Source of the DNA: Ovis canadensis
Taxonomy: Eukaryota; Chordata; Mammalia; Artiodactyla; Bovidae
Assembly: GCF_042477335.2 (NCBI RefSeq)
Contig: NC_091257.1
Coordinates: 40,456,501 to 40,520,500, forward strand
Direction of reading: 5' to 3'
DNA: 64,000 nt
This document shows, in pieces, positions 23,572 through 34,964 of this stretch. The notes beneath the pieces were generated by a model that saw only the letters and a program-made list of their open reading frames with translations, was not told the origin of the DNA and did no database searches. Position 1 is the stretch's first letter, and each line of letters opens with the position of its first letter. The position numbers and the translations under genes are program-made.

Positions 23572-24300
23572 GAGTCACAAGCTGTATCCAGCTCTTTGCA
23601 ACCCCATGGGCTGCAGAACACCAGGCCTCCCTGTTCCTCCCCACCTCCCAGAGTTTGCCCAAGTTCATGTCCATTGAATCGGTGATGCTGTCCAACCATC
23701 TCATCCTCTGTCACCCTCTTCTCCTCCTGCCTTCAATCTTGCCCAGCATCAGGGTCTTTTCCAATGACTTGGCTCTTCACATCAGGTGACCAAAATATTA
23801 GAGCTTCAGCTTCAGCATCAGTCCTAAGAAGTATTCAAGATTGATTTCCTTTAGGATTGACAGATTTGATCTCCTTGCTGCCCAAGGGACTCCCGACTCT
23901 TCAGCACCACAATTCAAAACCATCAGTTCTTCAGGGCACTGCCTTCTTTATGGTCCAACTCTCACATCCAAACATGACTACTGGGAAGACCATAGCCTTG
24001 ACTATATGAATGTTTATCAGCAAAGTGATGTCTTTGCTTTTTAATACACTGTCTACGTTTGTCATAGCTTTCCTTCCAAGAAGCAATCACTAATTTCATG
24101 GCTGCAGTCACCATCCACAGTGATTTTAGAGCCCAAGAAGAGGAAAGTTGCTTCCACATTTTCCCTTCTATTTGCCATGAAATGATGGGACTGGATGCCA
24201 CTGAGTAATTAGTTTTAAGCTGGCTTTTTCACTGTCCTTTTTCACCCTCATCAAGAGGCTCTTTAATTCCTCTTTGTTTTCTGCCATTAGAGTGGTATCT
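23572..24300 (-). mobile_element. BovB LINE 3' fragment, reverse orientation
   Basis: Plus strand shows the reverse complement of BovB, from its 3' end (CAGCTCTTTGCAACCCCATG) to the region just after the reverse transcriptase active site (CTGCCATTAGAGTGGTATCT). It is the only clear minus-strand BovB here. Confidence 0.92.
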
Positions 24301-25074
24301 GGTTATTATGTCCACTTAAAAGATACAAGTCATTATTAGAAGAGAATCCTATGAAAGGTAAGACTTGACAGGTTTCTGAGCCCTAGAAAGGCCCAATTCC
24401 TTCTAATAGTCATGAACAAGGTGGCATAGCGATGACAGAAGAAATTCTCTGGCAGGCTGGGAAGCTGTTTACCCTCATTATCCCATGGGAAAATATTGGT
24501 AAAATTGTCTCGTCACAGAAGAGAAACCACATGACATAGCTACATTCTAAAGGGGGACTGCTTGTAAAATCTTAGAATATTTTGGTGGGCTGACTGTTCC
24601 TTGTTGCTTTTAACAAGATACTAGGAGAGATAAGAGCTCAGGCCAGGGGAGTACAGTTTGCACAGAAAGATGGGAGTGAATAGTGTTAAGGAAGGTTCTC
24701 CAAACATGGCTTGCAATCTAAAGTTATAAATGTGTGGGCTTCCAGTGTTTTTCTAAGAAAAAGAAAAAACACAGGGGTCAGTAGACAACACAAACCCCCA
24801 CCAATAGGAAGATGAAAGCAAATGTCAGGTGGTTGCAATGAATCGAGATTGGGAATTCAGCATGGTGTGGCTGAGGACAGGACAAGTTCCTATGCCTGTG
24901 GCCTCTCTTCCATTCAAAATGAACACACAATAAAAGTCAATAAAACCTCTGTTTTCTTGATGGAATCTACAGTATTGATGGCATGTGGCTGGTAATGAAT
25001 GACGGGAGAATAAAAAAGCTATTCCTTACAAAGTGTTTCCACTGACTATGTGATATCTCTCTTGGAAAGAGTTT
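24301..25074. other. Intergenic stretch, nothing firm
   Basis: Contains AATAAAAGTCAATAAAACCT at 24929-24948, which could be part of a very old LTR, but no termini are visible. Confidence 0.35.
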
Positions 25075-25383
25075 ATTTTTTTTTTTTTTAAATTCACTTC
25101 TGGCTGTGCTGGGTCTTCATTGCTTTGTTGGGCTTTGTCTAGTTGCAAAGAGTTGAGGCTACTGTTCATTCTGGCGGTCGGGCTTCTCACTGCAGTGGCT
25201 TCTCTGTCGGGGAGCACATGCTCTAGGTGCGCGGACTCGGTGGTTGCAGCACTTGGGCTTGATAGCGGTGGTGCACAGGTTCAGTCTCTCTGTGGCATGT
25301 GGGATATTCCTGGACCAGGAGTCGAACCCATGTCCCCTGCACTGGCAGGTGGATTCTTATCCACTGTACCATCAGGGAATTCC
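25075..25383 (-). mobile_element. Long CHR-type SINE (CHRL-like)
   Basis: Minus-strand long form with an A-rich tail (T run on plus at 25076-25090), body GCACTTGGGC..TTGCAGTGGC-type on plus, and CATCAGGGAATTCC head. Confidence 0.85.
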
Positions 25384-25384
25384 T

Positions 25385-25577
25385 TTTTTAAAATTTTATT
25401 TGATTATTTGGCTGCACCAGGTCTTAGTTGCGGCACATGCGATCTTTAATCTTCGTTTCAGCCTGCGGAGATATCTTTAGTTGCAGCTTGTGGGATCTAG
25501 TTTCTTGATAAGGGATCGAACCCAGGCCCCCTGCATTGGAAATGCGTCTTAGGCACTGGACCATCAGGGAAATCCTG
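25385..25577 (-). mobile_element. Long CHR-type SINE, second copy
   Basis: Abuts the previous copy in the same orientation; plus strand GCTGCACCAGGTCTTAGTTG to GGACCATCAGGGAAATCCTG. Confidence 0.85.
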
Positions 25578-26188
25578 GCAAGAGTCTTCTGATCCCCATC
25601 GACTTGATAGAAAAACAAAACAGAAAACACGTATCTGTCAAATTGGACTAATTCTCCTATAGATACATATATCGTTGCTTTCATTTTATACACATATGCC
25701 TAGAATACTATTTGAAAAGCACATAAGAGTCTGGTTACAGTGGTTGCTCCTGAGGAGGGGATTCAGAGGCTGTAGGAATGGGGCATGAAGGAGGACTTAA
25801 TTCTTGGCTGCACACCTTTGGGTAGTTATGAATTTTGAATTTCGGACCATGTATACATGCAAACATCATATATGCATACATGTATACATCATACATGATA
25901 CATCACCTATTTTCTATCTCACACAAACACACAGAGCAAAATTTAAAATAGTTTCTTTTATTACCTTTTGACCTAATTGTTTCACTCCTGGGAATGATTT
26001 TCTGTAAGTATAGCCAAATGTATAAAATGGTGTATGTTCATGGTCAGCTACTTAGGCATTGCTTTTAATAGGAAATATTGAAAACAACTCAAATAAAAAA
26101 ACTTAAATATGCATCAAAATGGTGCTGATAAAAATATATACAATCGTGCAATTTAATGCCATATATCTACAAAAAGAATGAAGACTTT

Positions 26189-26403
26189 GTTTTTGTTGTT
26201 GTTTAGTTGCTAAGTCATGTCTGACTCTTGCGACCCCATGGATGGTAGCCTGCCAGGTTCCTCTATCCATGGAATTTCCCAGGCAAGAATATTGGAACGT
26301 GTTGCCATTTCCTTCTCCAGGGGATCTTCCTGACCCAGGAATCAAACCCATCTCTCCTGCTTGGCAGGTAGATTCTTTACCACTGAGCCACCAGGGAAGC
26401 CCC
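26189..26403 (-). mobile_element. Bov-tA SINE
   Basis: Complete minus-strand copy ending GAGCCACCAGGGAAGCCCC on plus, with a (TTG)n-like 3' tail. Confidence 0.95.
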
Positions 26404-26499
26404 ATGAAGAACATTATGTTGATAAAAATGAGCTTATTAACTGAAAAAGGCAAGCGTTATTGGTGCTCTTATTTGAGTTTTTAAAAAGCGAGAGAAAGA

Positions 26500-26640
26500 T
26501 ATATGTATATATACTACATAAAATTAGGTGTATATTGTGTGATATACATATATACATATCATATATGTATGTACACTGCATATATACACACATTGGTATA
26601 TATCCATTCATATATACATACATATATTCATTTGCTTTCA
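26500..26640. repeat. AT-rich (TATATACA)n low-complexity tract
   Basis: Alternating TA/CA/TG repeats, imperfect. Confidence 0.8.
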
Positions 26641-26740
26641 TAAAATATTTCTGAAAAGGTACGTAAAAAATTGAAAGCACTGGATGTCTCAGCAAAGAAG
26701 TTGGTGGTAGAGGTTCAGGGGTGAGAGGAATGCGTTTTAT

Positions 26741-26933
26741 TTTTATTTTATTTTATTTTTTTACTTTACAATACTGTATTGGTTTTGCCATACATTGACA
26801 TGAATCCACCACAGGTGTACATGAGTTCCCAACCCTGAACCCCGCTTCCATCACCCTCCCCATTTCATCGCTCTGGGTCATCCCAGTGCACCAGCCTCAA
26901 GCATCCTGTATTCTGTATCGAGCCTAGACTAGC
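26741..26933 (-). mobile_element. Ruminant L1 3' tail with perfect target duplication
   Basis: Reverse complement of the L1 3' UTR seen at 48073 and 58344 (plus: TACTTTACAATACTGTATTG, GCCATACATTGACATGAATC). Only about 190 bases were copied. The 18-base GAGAGGAATGCGTTTTAT is repeated exactly at 26723-26740 and 26934-26951, and the A-rich tail (T/TTTA run on plus) sits beside the left copy. Confidence 0.95.
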
Positions 26934-27626
26934 GAGAGGAATGCGTTTTATAACAAAAAAATTCCACATGTGTTTTCCACATCAGCAGGATCATTTAGAT
27001 ATGTGTATATTCTTGCTTCACAGGCAACACTCATCTGATTGCCTAAGTGAAGGCAGATTAAAAAAAAAAACAAACACTCCCATCTAGTCTCATTTCCTAT
27101 AGATGCAGCATGCTTTAGAATAAAAAGTCTGCATCTGAAGGCCATATCTGCATGTACTATTTAAAAATTAATATATGCATGGCCTTCTTACACCGATCTT
27201 GTGAAGCAGTATTTTTAATTTTCAGGGATAATTAGCATTAACTTAGTCTGTGGCTAATTTCAGTTCTTTGTCATCAAACACATTACGTGTGAAGAAAAAA
27301 TGACCTCACTCAGTATGTTTTTATTATGACAACAAGATTCTTTTTTGGGGGAAGGGTACTTTTTTTTTTTTTTGGCTTCCTTCCTTCTTCTGACCTCTCG
27401 GGCCACTTAGTGGCCCTTGTGTCTTCCTGTTCTCCCATCTGACTTCTAAATGCAAGAGTTGCTGAGAGCACATTCACTACTTTGTCCCAGTGTGATCTCA
27501 TACATGCTGTTAAACTTCCAGATTTATGATTCTACCCCAGATCTCTTTTCTGACTCAAATATCTGTCTCTACTTCTAACTAGATGTTACAAGGTTATCAA
27601 AAATACATGTCAAAAATTATATTCTT

Positions 27627-28438
27627 TTTTTTGTGTATGTGTCTTTGGTTTTGGTGTCAGGGTGATGGCGGCCTTATAGAATGAGGTTGGAAGTATTCCT
27701 TCCTCTGCAATTTTTTTTAAAGAGTTTAAGAAGGATAGGCAATATTCTCTAAATGTTTGATAGAATTCTCCTGTGACGCCATCTGGTCTTGGGCTTTTGC
27801 TTCTCGGGAGATTTTTCATCACAGCTTCAATTTCAGCGCTTATAATTGGGTTGTTCATAATTTCTATTTCTTCCTGGCTCAGTCTTGGAAGATTGAACTT
27901 TTCTAAGAATCTGTCCATTTCTTCCAGGTTATCCATTTTATTGCCATAGAGTTGTTCATAATAGTCTCTTACAATCCTGTGTATTTCGGCATTGTCTGTT
28001 GTAACCTCTCCTTTTTCATTTCTAATTTTGTTGATTTGTTGATATTATCTATTTGTTTCTCAATGAGTCTGGCTAAAGGTTTGTCAATTTTGTTTATCTT
28101 CTCAAAGAACCAGCTTTTATTTTTTCTAAATAACCAATAGGTTACTGAAGAAATCAAAAGGGAAATCAAAAAATTTCTAGAAACAAATAACAATGAACTC
28201 ATGACAACTCAAAACCTATGGGATGCAGCAAAAGCAGTTCTAAGAGGGAAGTTTATAGCAATACAATCCTACCTCAAGAAACAAGAAAAACATCAAATAG
28301 ACAACCTAACTTTACACCTAAAACAACTGGAAAAAGAACAACCAAAAAAAAAAAAAACCCCAAAATTAGTAAAAGAAATCATAAAGATCCAAGCAGAAAT
28401 AAATGAAAAAGAAATGAAAGAAACAATAGTAAAGATTA
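27627..28438 (-). mobile_element. L1 ORF2 fragment with 5' inversion
   Basis: 27627-28130 is L1 ORF2 on the minus strand, giving MDNLEEMDRFLEKFNLPRLS and SKSPRPDGVTGEFYQTF. 28131-28438 is the directly upstream ORF2 sequence on the plus strand ([19 protein letters not shown] to EIMKETI-like). The two parts meet in the order expected of one L1 whose 5' half was flipped, the product of twin priming. The 3' side stops inside ORF2 at an A-rich run instead of the normal poly(A) end. Confidence 0.85.
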
Positions 28439-28621
28439 TTCTTGATTCCTTATCCTAGCATCCTCCAATCTACTGCTCCTCTAGATTTTTCCAACTCAGA
28501 AAGTGGCACCCTCACTATGCCCAGTTGCTCAAATCAGAAATGTGACTGTCATTCTTAAAACTGCTCTCTTCTTCCTCTTTGAATCTGTTATCAGGTTACA
28601 TATTTTTAAAAATATTTTGTA

Positions 28622-28723
28622 AATATTTCCCTTCTCTAGGGGATCTTCCTGACCCAGGGGTCAAACCTGGGTCTCCTGCATTGCAGGTAGACTCTTTACT
28701 GTATGAGCCACCAGGGAAACCCA
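28622..28723 (-). mobile_element. Bov-tA SINE, partial
   Basis: Only the tRNA-derived head half, minus strand, ending GAGCCACCAGGGAAACCC on plus. Confidence 0.88.
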
Positions 28724-28964
28724 ATATTTCTGGAAGCCAACAATTACTCTTTGTCTTCACTACTCAAGTCTTGATCTATGTCACCATCTTTCTTACTTGG
28801 AAGACTATGATAGTCTCCCCAGATTCATTCATTCTTCCACTTCAATCCACGTAGCAAGTGATCATTGAAAAATACTTTTTGCATTGTGCCACTGCCCTAC
28901 TTAAAACACATCGGTGGCCTCTGTTTGTCTCTTCCTCTTCACCTTGCACATTCCTCCCTTCTCA

Positions 28965-29056
28965 GGACTTTCCTGGTGGTACAGTGATTAAGACTGTGCT
29001 TCCAATGCAGGAGGCACAGGCCCCTGGTTGGGGCACTAAGATCCCACATGCCAAGT
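28965..29056 (+). mobile_element. CHR-type SINE, 3'-truncated
   Basis: GGACTTTCCTGGTGGTACAG to AAGATCCCACATGCCAAG, where a Bov-tA abuts it. Confidence 0.82.
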
Positions 29057-29190
29057 GAAAGTGAAAGTTGCTCAGTCGTGTCTGACTCTTTGGTACCCCA
29101 TGGACTATTCTCTAGGCCAGAATACTGGAATGGGTAGCCTTTCCCTTCTCCAGGGGATCTAGAGGCACAACCGAAAAAAAAAGGTACCAA
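29056..29190 (-). mobile_element. Bov-tA SINE, missing its tRNA head
   Basis: Plus strand AGTTGCTCAGTCGTGTCTGA to CTCCAGGGGATCT, then an A run (29175-29184). Confidence 0.82.
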
Positions 29191-29799
29191 AAGAAAATTC
29201 CCAAATCTTTCTCCCTTCTCTAAGTACACTCCAGCCCTAATGACTCCCTTCCTCCTATGGGTTGAGGGTTTCTTATCTAAGATCCTTTACACATGTTATT
29301 CTCTCCATGTGCATTCTTTTTCCCTCCATAATATTTCTCTTCTCCATCTCTCCCAACTTTTACTCATTCTTTATTTTATTTTTTAATGTCAGATCCTCAG
29401 AAGTGCATCCTCTTTAACTACAAAATCTGTTTTAGGGCCCCCTTTTTATTCCCTTGCAAAATAGCCTCCTGTTATTTTTTTCTTTCAATTAGTTTCAATT
29501 TCAATATAAATAAATGCATTTATATTTATAGTCTTCCAACATAGTCATTTTGTTCACTTTTCTACCCAGCAACCAGAACAGTTTCTGATTTGTAGCAGAC
29601 AGTATTTGTTGAATGAGAATGAATGAGCTTTGTTAACTGAAGAGATTTTTGTATTTTTTTTTGCTCTGTTCTAGCCAAGATATCTTTTTGATTGTGATTT
29701 CTCTTCCCACATAGCTTGTAACTAGGATAGAATGCACTGATCATTTGAGAGATATCTCTTAGTTTAAAAAGTGATCTTCACAACACCTTTTCAGGATAA

Positions 29800-29803
<4 letters not shown>

Positions 29804-29837
<34 letters not shown>
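29804..29837. repeat. (AC)n microsatellite
   Basis: About sixteen uninterrupted AC units. Confidence 0.97.
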
Positions 29838-29841
<4 letters not shown>

Positions 29842-29889
29842 GGAGTAGAAGGAACTTGTCTCAACATAATGGAAGCTGTATACTAAAAA

Positions 29890-30106
29890 CAGGGTTTCCC
29901 AGGTGGTGCTAGTGGTAAAGAACCCGCCTGCCAAAGCAGGAGATGAAGAGGTAAGGGTTTGATCCCTGAGTCGGGAAGATGCTCTGGAGGAGAGCATGGC
30001 AACCCACTCGAGTATTCTTGCCTGGAGAATCCCATGGACAGAGGAGCCTGGTGGGCTACGGTCCATAGGGTAACAAAGAGTCTGAAGTGACTTAGCACAT
30101 ACAGTA
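29890..30106 (+). mobile_element. Bov-tA SINE
   Basis: GGGTTTCCCAGGTGGTGCTA to GAAGTGACTTAGCACATAC; full length. Confidence 0.95.
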
Positions 30107-30187
30107 AACATCATCATGAAAACCTGAAAGCTTTTCCCTCAAGATCCAGAATCAGGTAGGGATGTTTGACTAGAATTAGGAAGTTCT

Positions 30188-30398
30188 GTTGTTTATTTGC
30201 CATAACCGACTCTTTAGCGACACTATGAGCTGTAGCCTGCCGGGCTCCTCTGTCCATGGGATTTCCCAGGCAAGAATACTGGAGTGGGTTGTCATTTCCT
30301 ACTCCAGGGGATCTTCCTGACCCAGGGATCTAATCTGCGTTTCCTGCATCTCCTGCACTGCAGGTGAATTCTTTACCACTGAGCCACCAGGAAAGCCC
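30188..30398 (-). mobile_element. Bov-tA SINE with 10-base target duplication
   Basis: AGGAAGTTCT is repeated exactly at 30178-30187 and 30399-30408. The duplicated bases are L1 sequence, so the SINE landed in a pre-existing L1. Confidence 0.95.
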
Positions 30399-31616
30399 AG
30401 GAAGTTCTAGTCAGAGTAATTAGGCAAGAAAAAGACATAAAGGCATCCAAATTGGAAAGGAAAAAGTAAAATTATCTGCAGATTATTTGACAGTCCATGT
30501 AGAAAACTCTAAAGATTTAATACACAGAAGAAAAAACTATTATAATTAATAAATGCACTCAACAAAGCGACAAAATATAAGATCAACACAAAAAAGTGAG
30601 TTGTATTTCTGTGGACCAACAATGAACAATCTGAAAAGGAAATTACAAAAACAATTCCATTTGCAATAGCATACAATAGATTTAGGAATGAACTTAACCA
30701 AGGAGGTGAAAGGCTTGTGCAATGAAAATTATTGCTGAAATATGTTGCTGAAAGAAATTAAAATAGATGGAAACACATCCCATGTTCATGAATTGGAAGG
30801 CTTAATTATAAAGTCAATGCTACTCAAAATAATCTACAGATTCAATCACTATCAAAGTCCCTTTGACCTTTTTGCAGAAATAGAAGCGACTATCCTAAAT
30901 TCACGTGGAATCTCATGGCATTCTGACTAACCAAAACTATCTCACAAAAGAACAAAACTGGAAGATTCAACACTTTCCAATTTTAAGAACTTACTACAAA
31001 GCTACAGTAATAAAAATAGTGTGATACCATATAAAACAGACATACAGACCAATGGAATAGAATAGAGAACCCAGAAATAAACCATTACATAAATGGTGAT
31101 ATTGTTTTGGACAAGGGGTCCAAGACCACTCAATGGGGAAAGGACAGACTTTTCAATAAGTGGTGTTAGGAACACTGGATATCCACATACAGAAGAATGA
31201 AGCTGGATCCCATCTAACATCATATATAAACCTTAGCTCAAAATGAATCAAAGACTGAAATGTAAGACCTAAAACAATAAAACTCTTGGGAGAAAAAAGT
31301 GTAGGATAAAATGTTCACAACTTTGGATTTGGCAGTGATACCATCTTGGATATGATACCAAGCACACAGGTAACAAAGGAAAAAACAGACACATTTGACT
31401 TCATGAAAACTGAAAATTTCTGTATATCAAAGTCTCTATCAATAAAGTAAAAAGGTAACCCATAGAAGAAAATATTTGCAAATCTTATATCTGATCCAGG
31501 ATTAATACCCAGAATATACAGAAAACTCATAAAACTCAACAACAGAGAACCAAAGAACCCAATTTACAAAATGGGCAAAGGGCTTGAATAGACATTTCTC
31601 CACAGAAGATATACAA

Positions 31617-31826
31617 ATGGCTCAGCAGTAAACAATCCACCCGCAAGGCAGGAGACACAGGTTTGATTCCTGTGATCAGGAAGATCCCCTGGAGAAAGAA
31701 ATGGCAACCCACTCCAGTATTCTTGCCTGGGAAATCCCATGGACAGAGGAGCCTGGTGGGCTATAGTCCATGAGGTCCCAAAAGAGTCAGACACGACTGA
31801 ACACACACACACAACACACACAACAA
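31617..31826 (+). mobile_element. Bov-tA SINE in L1
   Basis: Head slightly truncated (GGCTCAGCAGTAAACAATCC) and ends in CACACACACAC-type tail. L1 resumes at 31827. Confidence 0.94.
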
Positions 31827-32020
31827 TAAGCACAAGAAAAGACACTTAACATCACTAATCAGTAGAGAAATGCAAATCAAAACTAAAATGAGGTAACACC
31901 TCCCACCTATTAGTGGGAGTGGTAGTATGACCACTACCAAAAAAACAGAAAAGACAAGTGTTGGCAAAAATGTGGAAAAATTGGGACCCTTGTACAGCAT
32001 TGGTGGAAAGGTAAAATAAA

Positions 32021-32272
32021 TATTCACTGGAAGGACTGATGCTGAAGCTCCAGTATTTGGTCATCTGATGTGAACAGACAACTCATTGGAAAAGTCCCTG
32101 ATGCTGGGAAAGATTGAGGGTAAAAGGAGAAGAGGGCATCAGAGGATGAGGTGGCTGGACAGCATCACTGATGCAATGAACATGAACTCTGGCAAACTAC
32201 AGGAGATGTGGGAGGCCTGGTGTGCTGCAGTTTATGGGGTTGCAAAGAGCTGGACATGACTGGGCGGCTAAA
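32021..32272 (+). mobile_element. BovB 3' fragment in L1
   Basis: TATTCACTGGAAGGACTGAT to ACATGACTGGGCGGCTAAAA; about 250 bases of BovB 3' end. Confidence 0.9.
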
Positions 32273-32537
32273 AACAACAAAATGGTATAGCAGCAATGGA
32301 AAAGAGTATGACAGTTCCCCAAAAACTTAAAAATATGATAACCATATAATTCAGCAAATCTACTTTTGGACTTATGTTCAAAAGAATTGAAAGCAGGGTT
32401 TTGAAGAGATATTTGTACACTCGTGTTCATAGCAGCATTATTTACAACAGCTAAAACATGGAAGCAAATCAAGTGTCCATCTACAGAAGGAGAGATAAGC
32501 AAAATGTGGTATATATAGACAATGGAGATCTCGCTCT

Positions 32538-32664
32538 CTCTTTTTTTTTTTTCTTTTTGGCTGTACTATACAGCATGCAGAACTTCCTCAACCAGGGACT
32601 GAACCCATGGCCCCTGCCGTGGAAGCACGGAGTCTTAACCATTGGATGGCCAGGGAAGTCCCGA
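32538..32664 (-). mobile_element. CHR-type SINE in L1
   Basis: T run on plus then TTTTTGGCTGTACTATACAG and ATTGGATGGCCAGGGAAGTC. Confidence 0.9.
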
Positions 32665-32728
32665 GACAATGGAGTATTATTGTTTTACAAAGGAAGAAAA
32701 TTCTAGATAAGTGAGAATTTATCATATA

Positions 32729-32958
32729 CAGTTGACCCTTGAATACGAGTTTGAACTGTGTGGGTCCACTTACATGTGGATTCTTTTCAATAGTAATCAC
32801 TACGGTACTACATGATCTGTGGTTGGTTGACTCTGAGGGTACAAAACCATGAACATGGAGGAACCAAGTAGACAAAAGGTGACTATAAGTTATATGCAGA
32901 TTTTCAACTGGGTGGAGGATCAGTGCCCCTAGCCCCAGTATGGTTAAAGGGTCAGCTA
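32729..32958 (+). repeat. Tigger2-type DNA transposon MITE
   Basis: Starts CAGTTGACCCTTGAATACGA and ends AAAGGGTCAGCTA, imperfect inverted termini flanked by TA, the mariner/Tigger target. The inside is deleted to about 230 bases. Confidence 0.75.
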
Positions 32959-32959
32959 T

Positions 32960-34138
32960 ATATATTTTTAACATCTGTCCTAAGGTAATAGGAATAAAGA
33001 AATGATGCCTATACACAGATGTGACAAAAAATTTACAGTGAGTTTTCAAAAATATTTGTATATAAAAATTTTTAACTAAAGTAAGCTTTTCTACAATGCT
33101 CTCAAATTCTGTGCTTGTGAAAAAGCTTGAAAAAAATTGTCATTCCCCCCACCCCGTGTTGTCTGTAGAATAAAAATCAGTGTAAGTAGTAGAAATTGTT
33201 ATTGCTCTGATATTTTGTAATGTCATATAGTTTACCAAATTTCTATAATTTAAAATTTCATAAAATAATCTTTTCCTTCTTGGATACTTATAGGCTCATT
33301 TATTTTGAGTTGAAGACAGCTCTACTTACATAAACTTATTGCTTAATAAATTATGTAACCTTACAAATAGAAATATTAGAATTTACAAAATAGAGAAAGC
33401 CAGAAAGTAAAAGTAATATCCCATATTAGTGAAATACATATAGTAAATTATGGAATATAAGGCACCTAGAATAGCAGGTTTTGAAAGTCAAATGTCAGAA
33501 AGAAGGTGATTCTCTTTAACAATCCTCAGGGATGCAATTTATAAGTTTCTCCTTGATTTTATATTATTTTCTTAATTTTCCTTCCTTCAAATGTAAACCT
33601 GTCAGCCTATATAACATTATGGATATTAAAAATATTAATAGGTGTGAATAGCTGCAAATGACATAGGCTACCAGAGAATACATGTAATTTGTGGATCTCT
33701 GGAACAATACGTTGAAAACACTTCAGAGTAGTAAAAGTACACAGAATACACAGTTATTTCTAATTCAAAATACTTTACAGTTTTTAACCTTGTGTTTCTT
33801 GCATTAATACAGTGAAGAAAAAAATGTGGAGTTCTGAGTGCTGACTTTTTCAGGGCCCAGAAATGAATGTTTATCTGAAACAAGTACATAATTATAATGA
33901 ATTATGCTATAGAACTGGAAAATCTAAAATCAAACTTTAATCAAGTTACAAGGAAACCCTGATGCTAGTAACAAAAATTTTTTGTTCTCTATGTAAGTAG
34001 ATAATCCAATTATTTTTTAAACACTTCCTAAGCATTTTGGTAAAGACTTTTTCTATTCTTCATAGTATTTTCCTCCTTGAAAAAACTTATGGTTTCATTT
34101 TTATGTTTTCTGTGTTTTTTCCCATGTGCTAAAATGAT
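32960..34138. other. Stretch downstream of ENKUR, no gene recognised
   Basis: AT-rich sequence. It adjoins the short ENKUR 3' UTR and could hold its termination region. Confidence 0.45.
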
Positions 34139-34144
34139 TTTATT
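34139..34144 (-). terminator. ENKUR: Candidate ENKUR polyadenylation signal
   Basis: AATAAA on the minus strand starts 13 bases beyond the ENKUR stop codon. If used, the 3' UTR would be only about 30-40 bases. The motif and position are seen; use is inferred. Confidence 0.5.
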
Positions 34145-34156
34145 TTTAAAAATCCA

Positions 34157-34333
34157 CTATTTCTTATTAGCAATATAAATGACTTTGTGCTTTTCGAGGA
34201 CACCAATGTCGTGCTCCAGCTGCTTCATCTCTTCTTCCAGCTTCTGCTTGCGAATCTTCTTTGGTATGGAGTCAATGAAGACCGAGAGGGACTGAAACTC
34301 CTTATGCACTTCTTCCCAGTTCTTTTTCAGCCC
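34157..34333 (-). CDS. ENKUR: ENKUR last coding exon (residues about 199-256 and stop)
   Basis: After the acceptor TTTGCAG the exon reads GLKKNWEEVHKEFQSLSVFI and continues to VIYIANKK and a TAG stop at 34157-34159. It completes the C-terminal enkurin domain. The segment around LKKNWEEVHKEF to KKIRKQKLEEEM is basic and helical, in the part of the family that carries the IQ-like calmodulin-binding motif. The open frame continues upstream into the intron, but the human protein and the AG place the start at 34333. Fifty-eight codons plus stop make 177 bases. Confidence 0.97.
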   Translation of the reverse strand, partial: GLKKNWEEVHKEFQSLSVFIDSIPKKIRKQKLEEEMKQLEHDIGVLEKHKVIYIANKK

Positions 34334-34964
34334 CTGCAAATGGTAAAGAAAGCTGTATATACCAAAGCAAACCACAGGAGCAGAGCATATCACAAAGAAA
34401 ATTGCACTGGGAGGAAAAATGTAAACAGGTAAAGAAAACTGCCAAAAATAACTAAAAAATGATATGTGTTTATCAAGTTCTTGGCCATTGTAACAAAACA
34501 GACTGTATAGAGGCCAAACCTTGTCCGTGATTGTGTGCTCAATTCCCATTGGGAGTATTTATTTTCTTTGTTTTTAATCTTACTGTACTTGTTTTTACCA
34601 TCAAATACATGTATGTGGAATTATGAGTAGTATGAAACTAAGCTTTTAGCAAATGCTTTAGTAAAAACAACTGAGAACTGATATCCTCAAGCAAAAAGAA
34701 ATTTTTTTTGAACAGGAAATTATTTCTTATAAAAATTTTAGTTCAACAGAGAAATCATCAAAACACTAGATTCTGACATACATGGACATGTTTTCTTGTA
34801 TCCGACTAAATCGAATGGTATAAAATGAAATTCAAATTAACAAGAGATGATCTTTTATGTGTTTTCAATAACAGGAAGAATTCTTCCTCCACATAGTTAA
34901 GAGATCTATACTTCACATTAATGTCTTCTACAAATGACTCAGATGTCATGCTAATTCAATAAGG

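Larger units (their letters stand above)
27370..29640 (+). repeat. Ancient L2 LINE broken by an L1 and three SINEs
   Basis: L2 sequence can be followed across the gaps: 27470-27626, then 28439-28621, 28724-28964 and 29190-29640, ending near CAGTATTTGTTGAATGAGAA. Cues include GTGTGATCTCATACATGCTG, then after the L1 GCCCAGTTGCTCAAATCAGA and GTGACTGTCATTCTTAAAAC. L2 predates the eutherian radiation. Confidence 0.6.
30174..32727 (+). mobile_element. L1 LINE (ORF2 C-terminal part and 3' end), four later insertions
   Basis: L1 ORF2 is traceable from ATTAGGAAGTTCT (30174) through CAATTCCATTTGCAATAGCA, GATACCATATAAAACAGACA and AACACTGGATATCCACATAC to ATAGCAGCATTATTTACAAC and GGAGTATTATTGTTTTACAA. 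It carries many stops. It is interrupted by Bov-tA (30188), Bov-tA (31617), a BovB tail (32021) and a CHR SINE (32538). Confidence 0.88.

Noticed and set aside
24929..24948. Two close polyadenylation-like motifs suggesting an LTR
   Set aside because: No TG..CA ends, TATA box or duplication could be found around them.
34334..34549. Upstream extension of the last ENKUR exon frame
   Set aside because: The open frame continues into the intron by chance. The AG at 34334-34335 and the human protein set the exon start at 34333.
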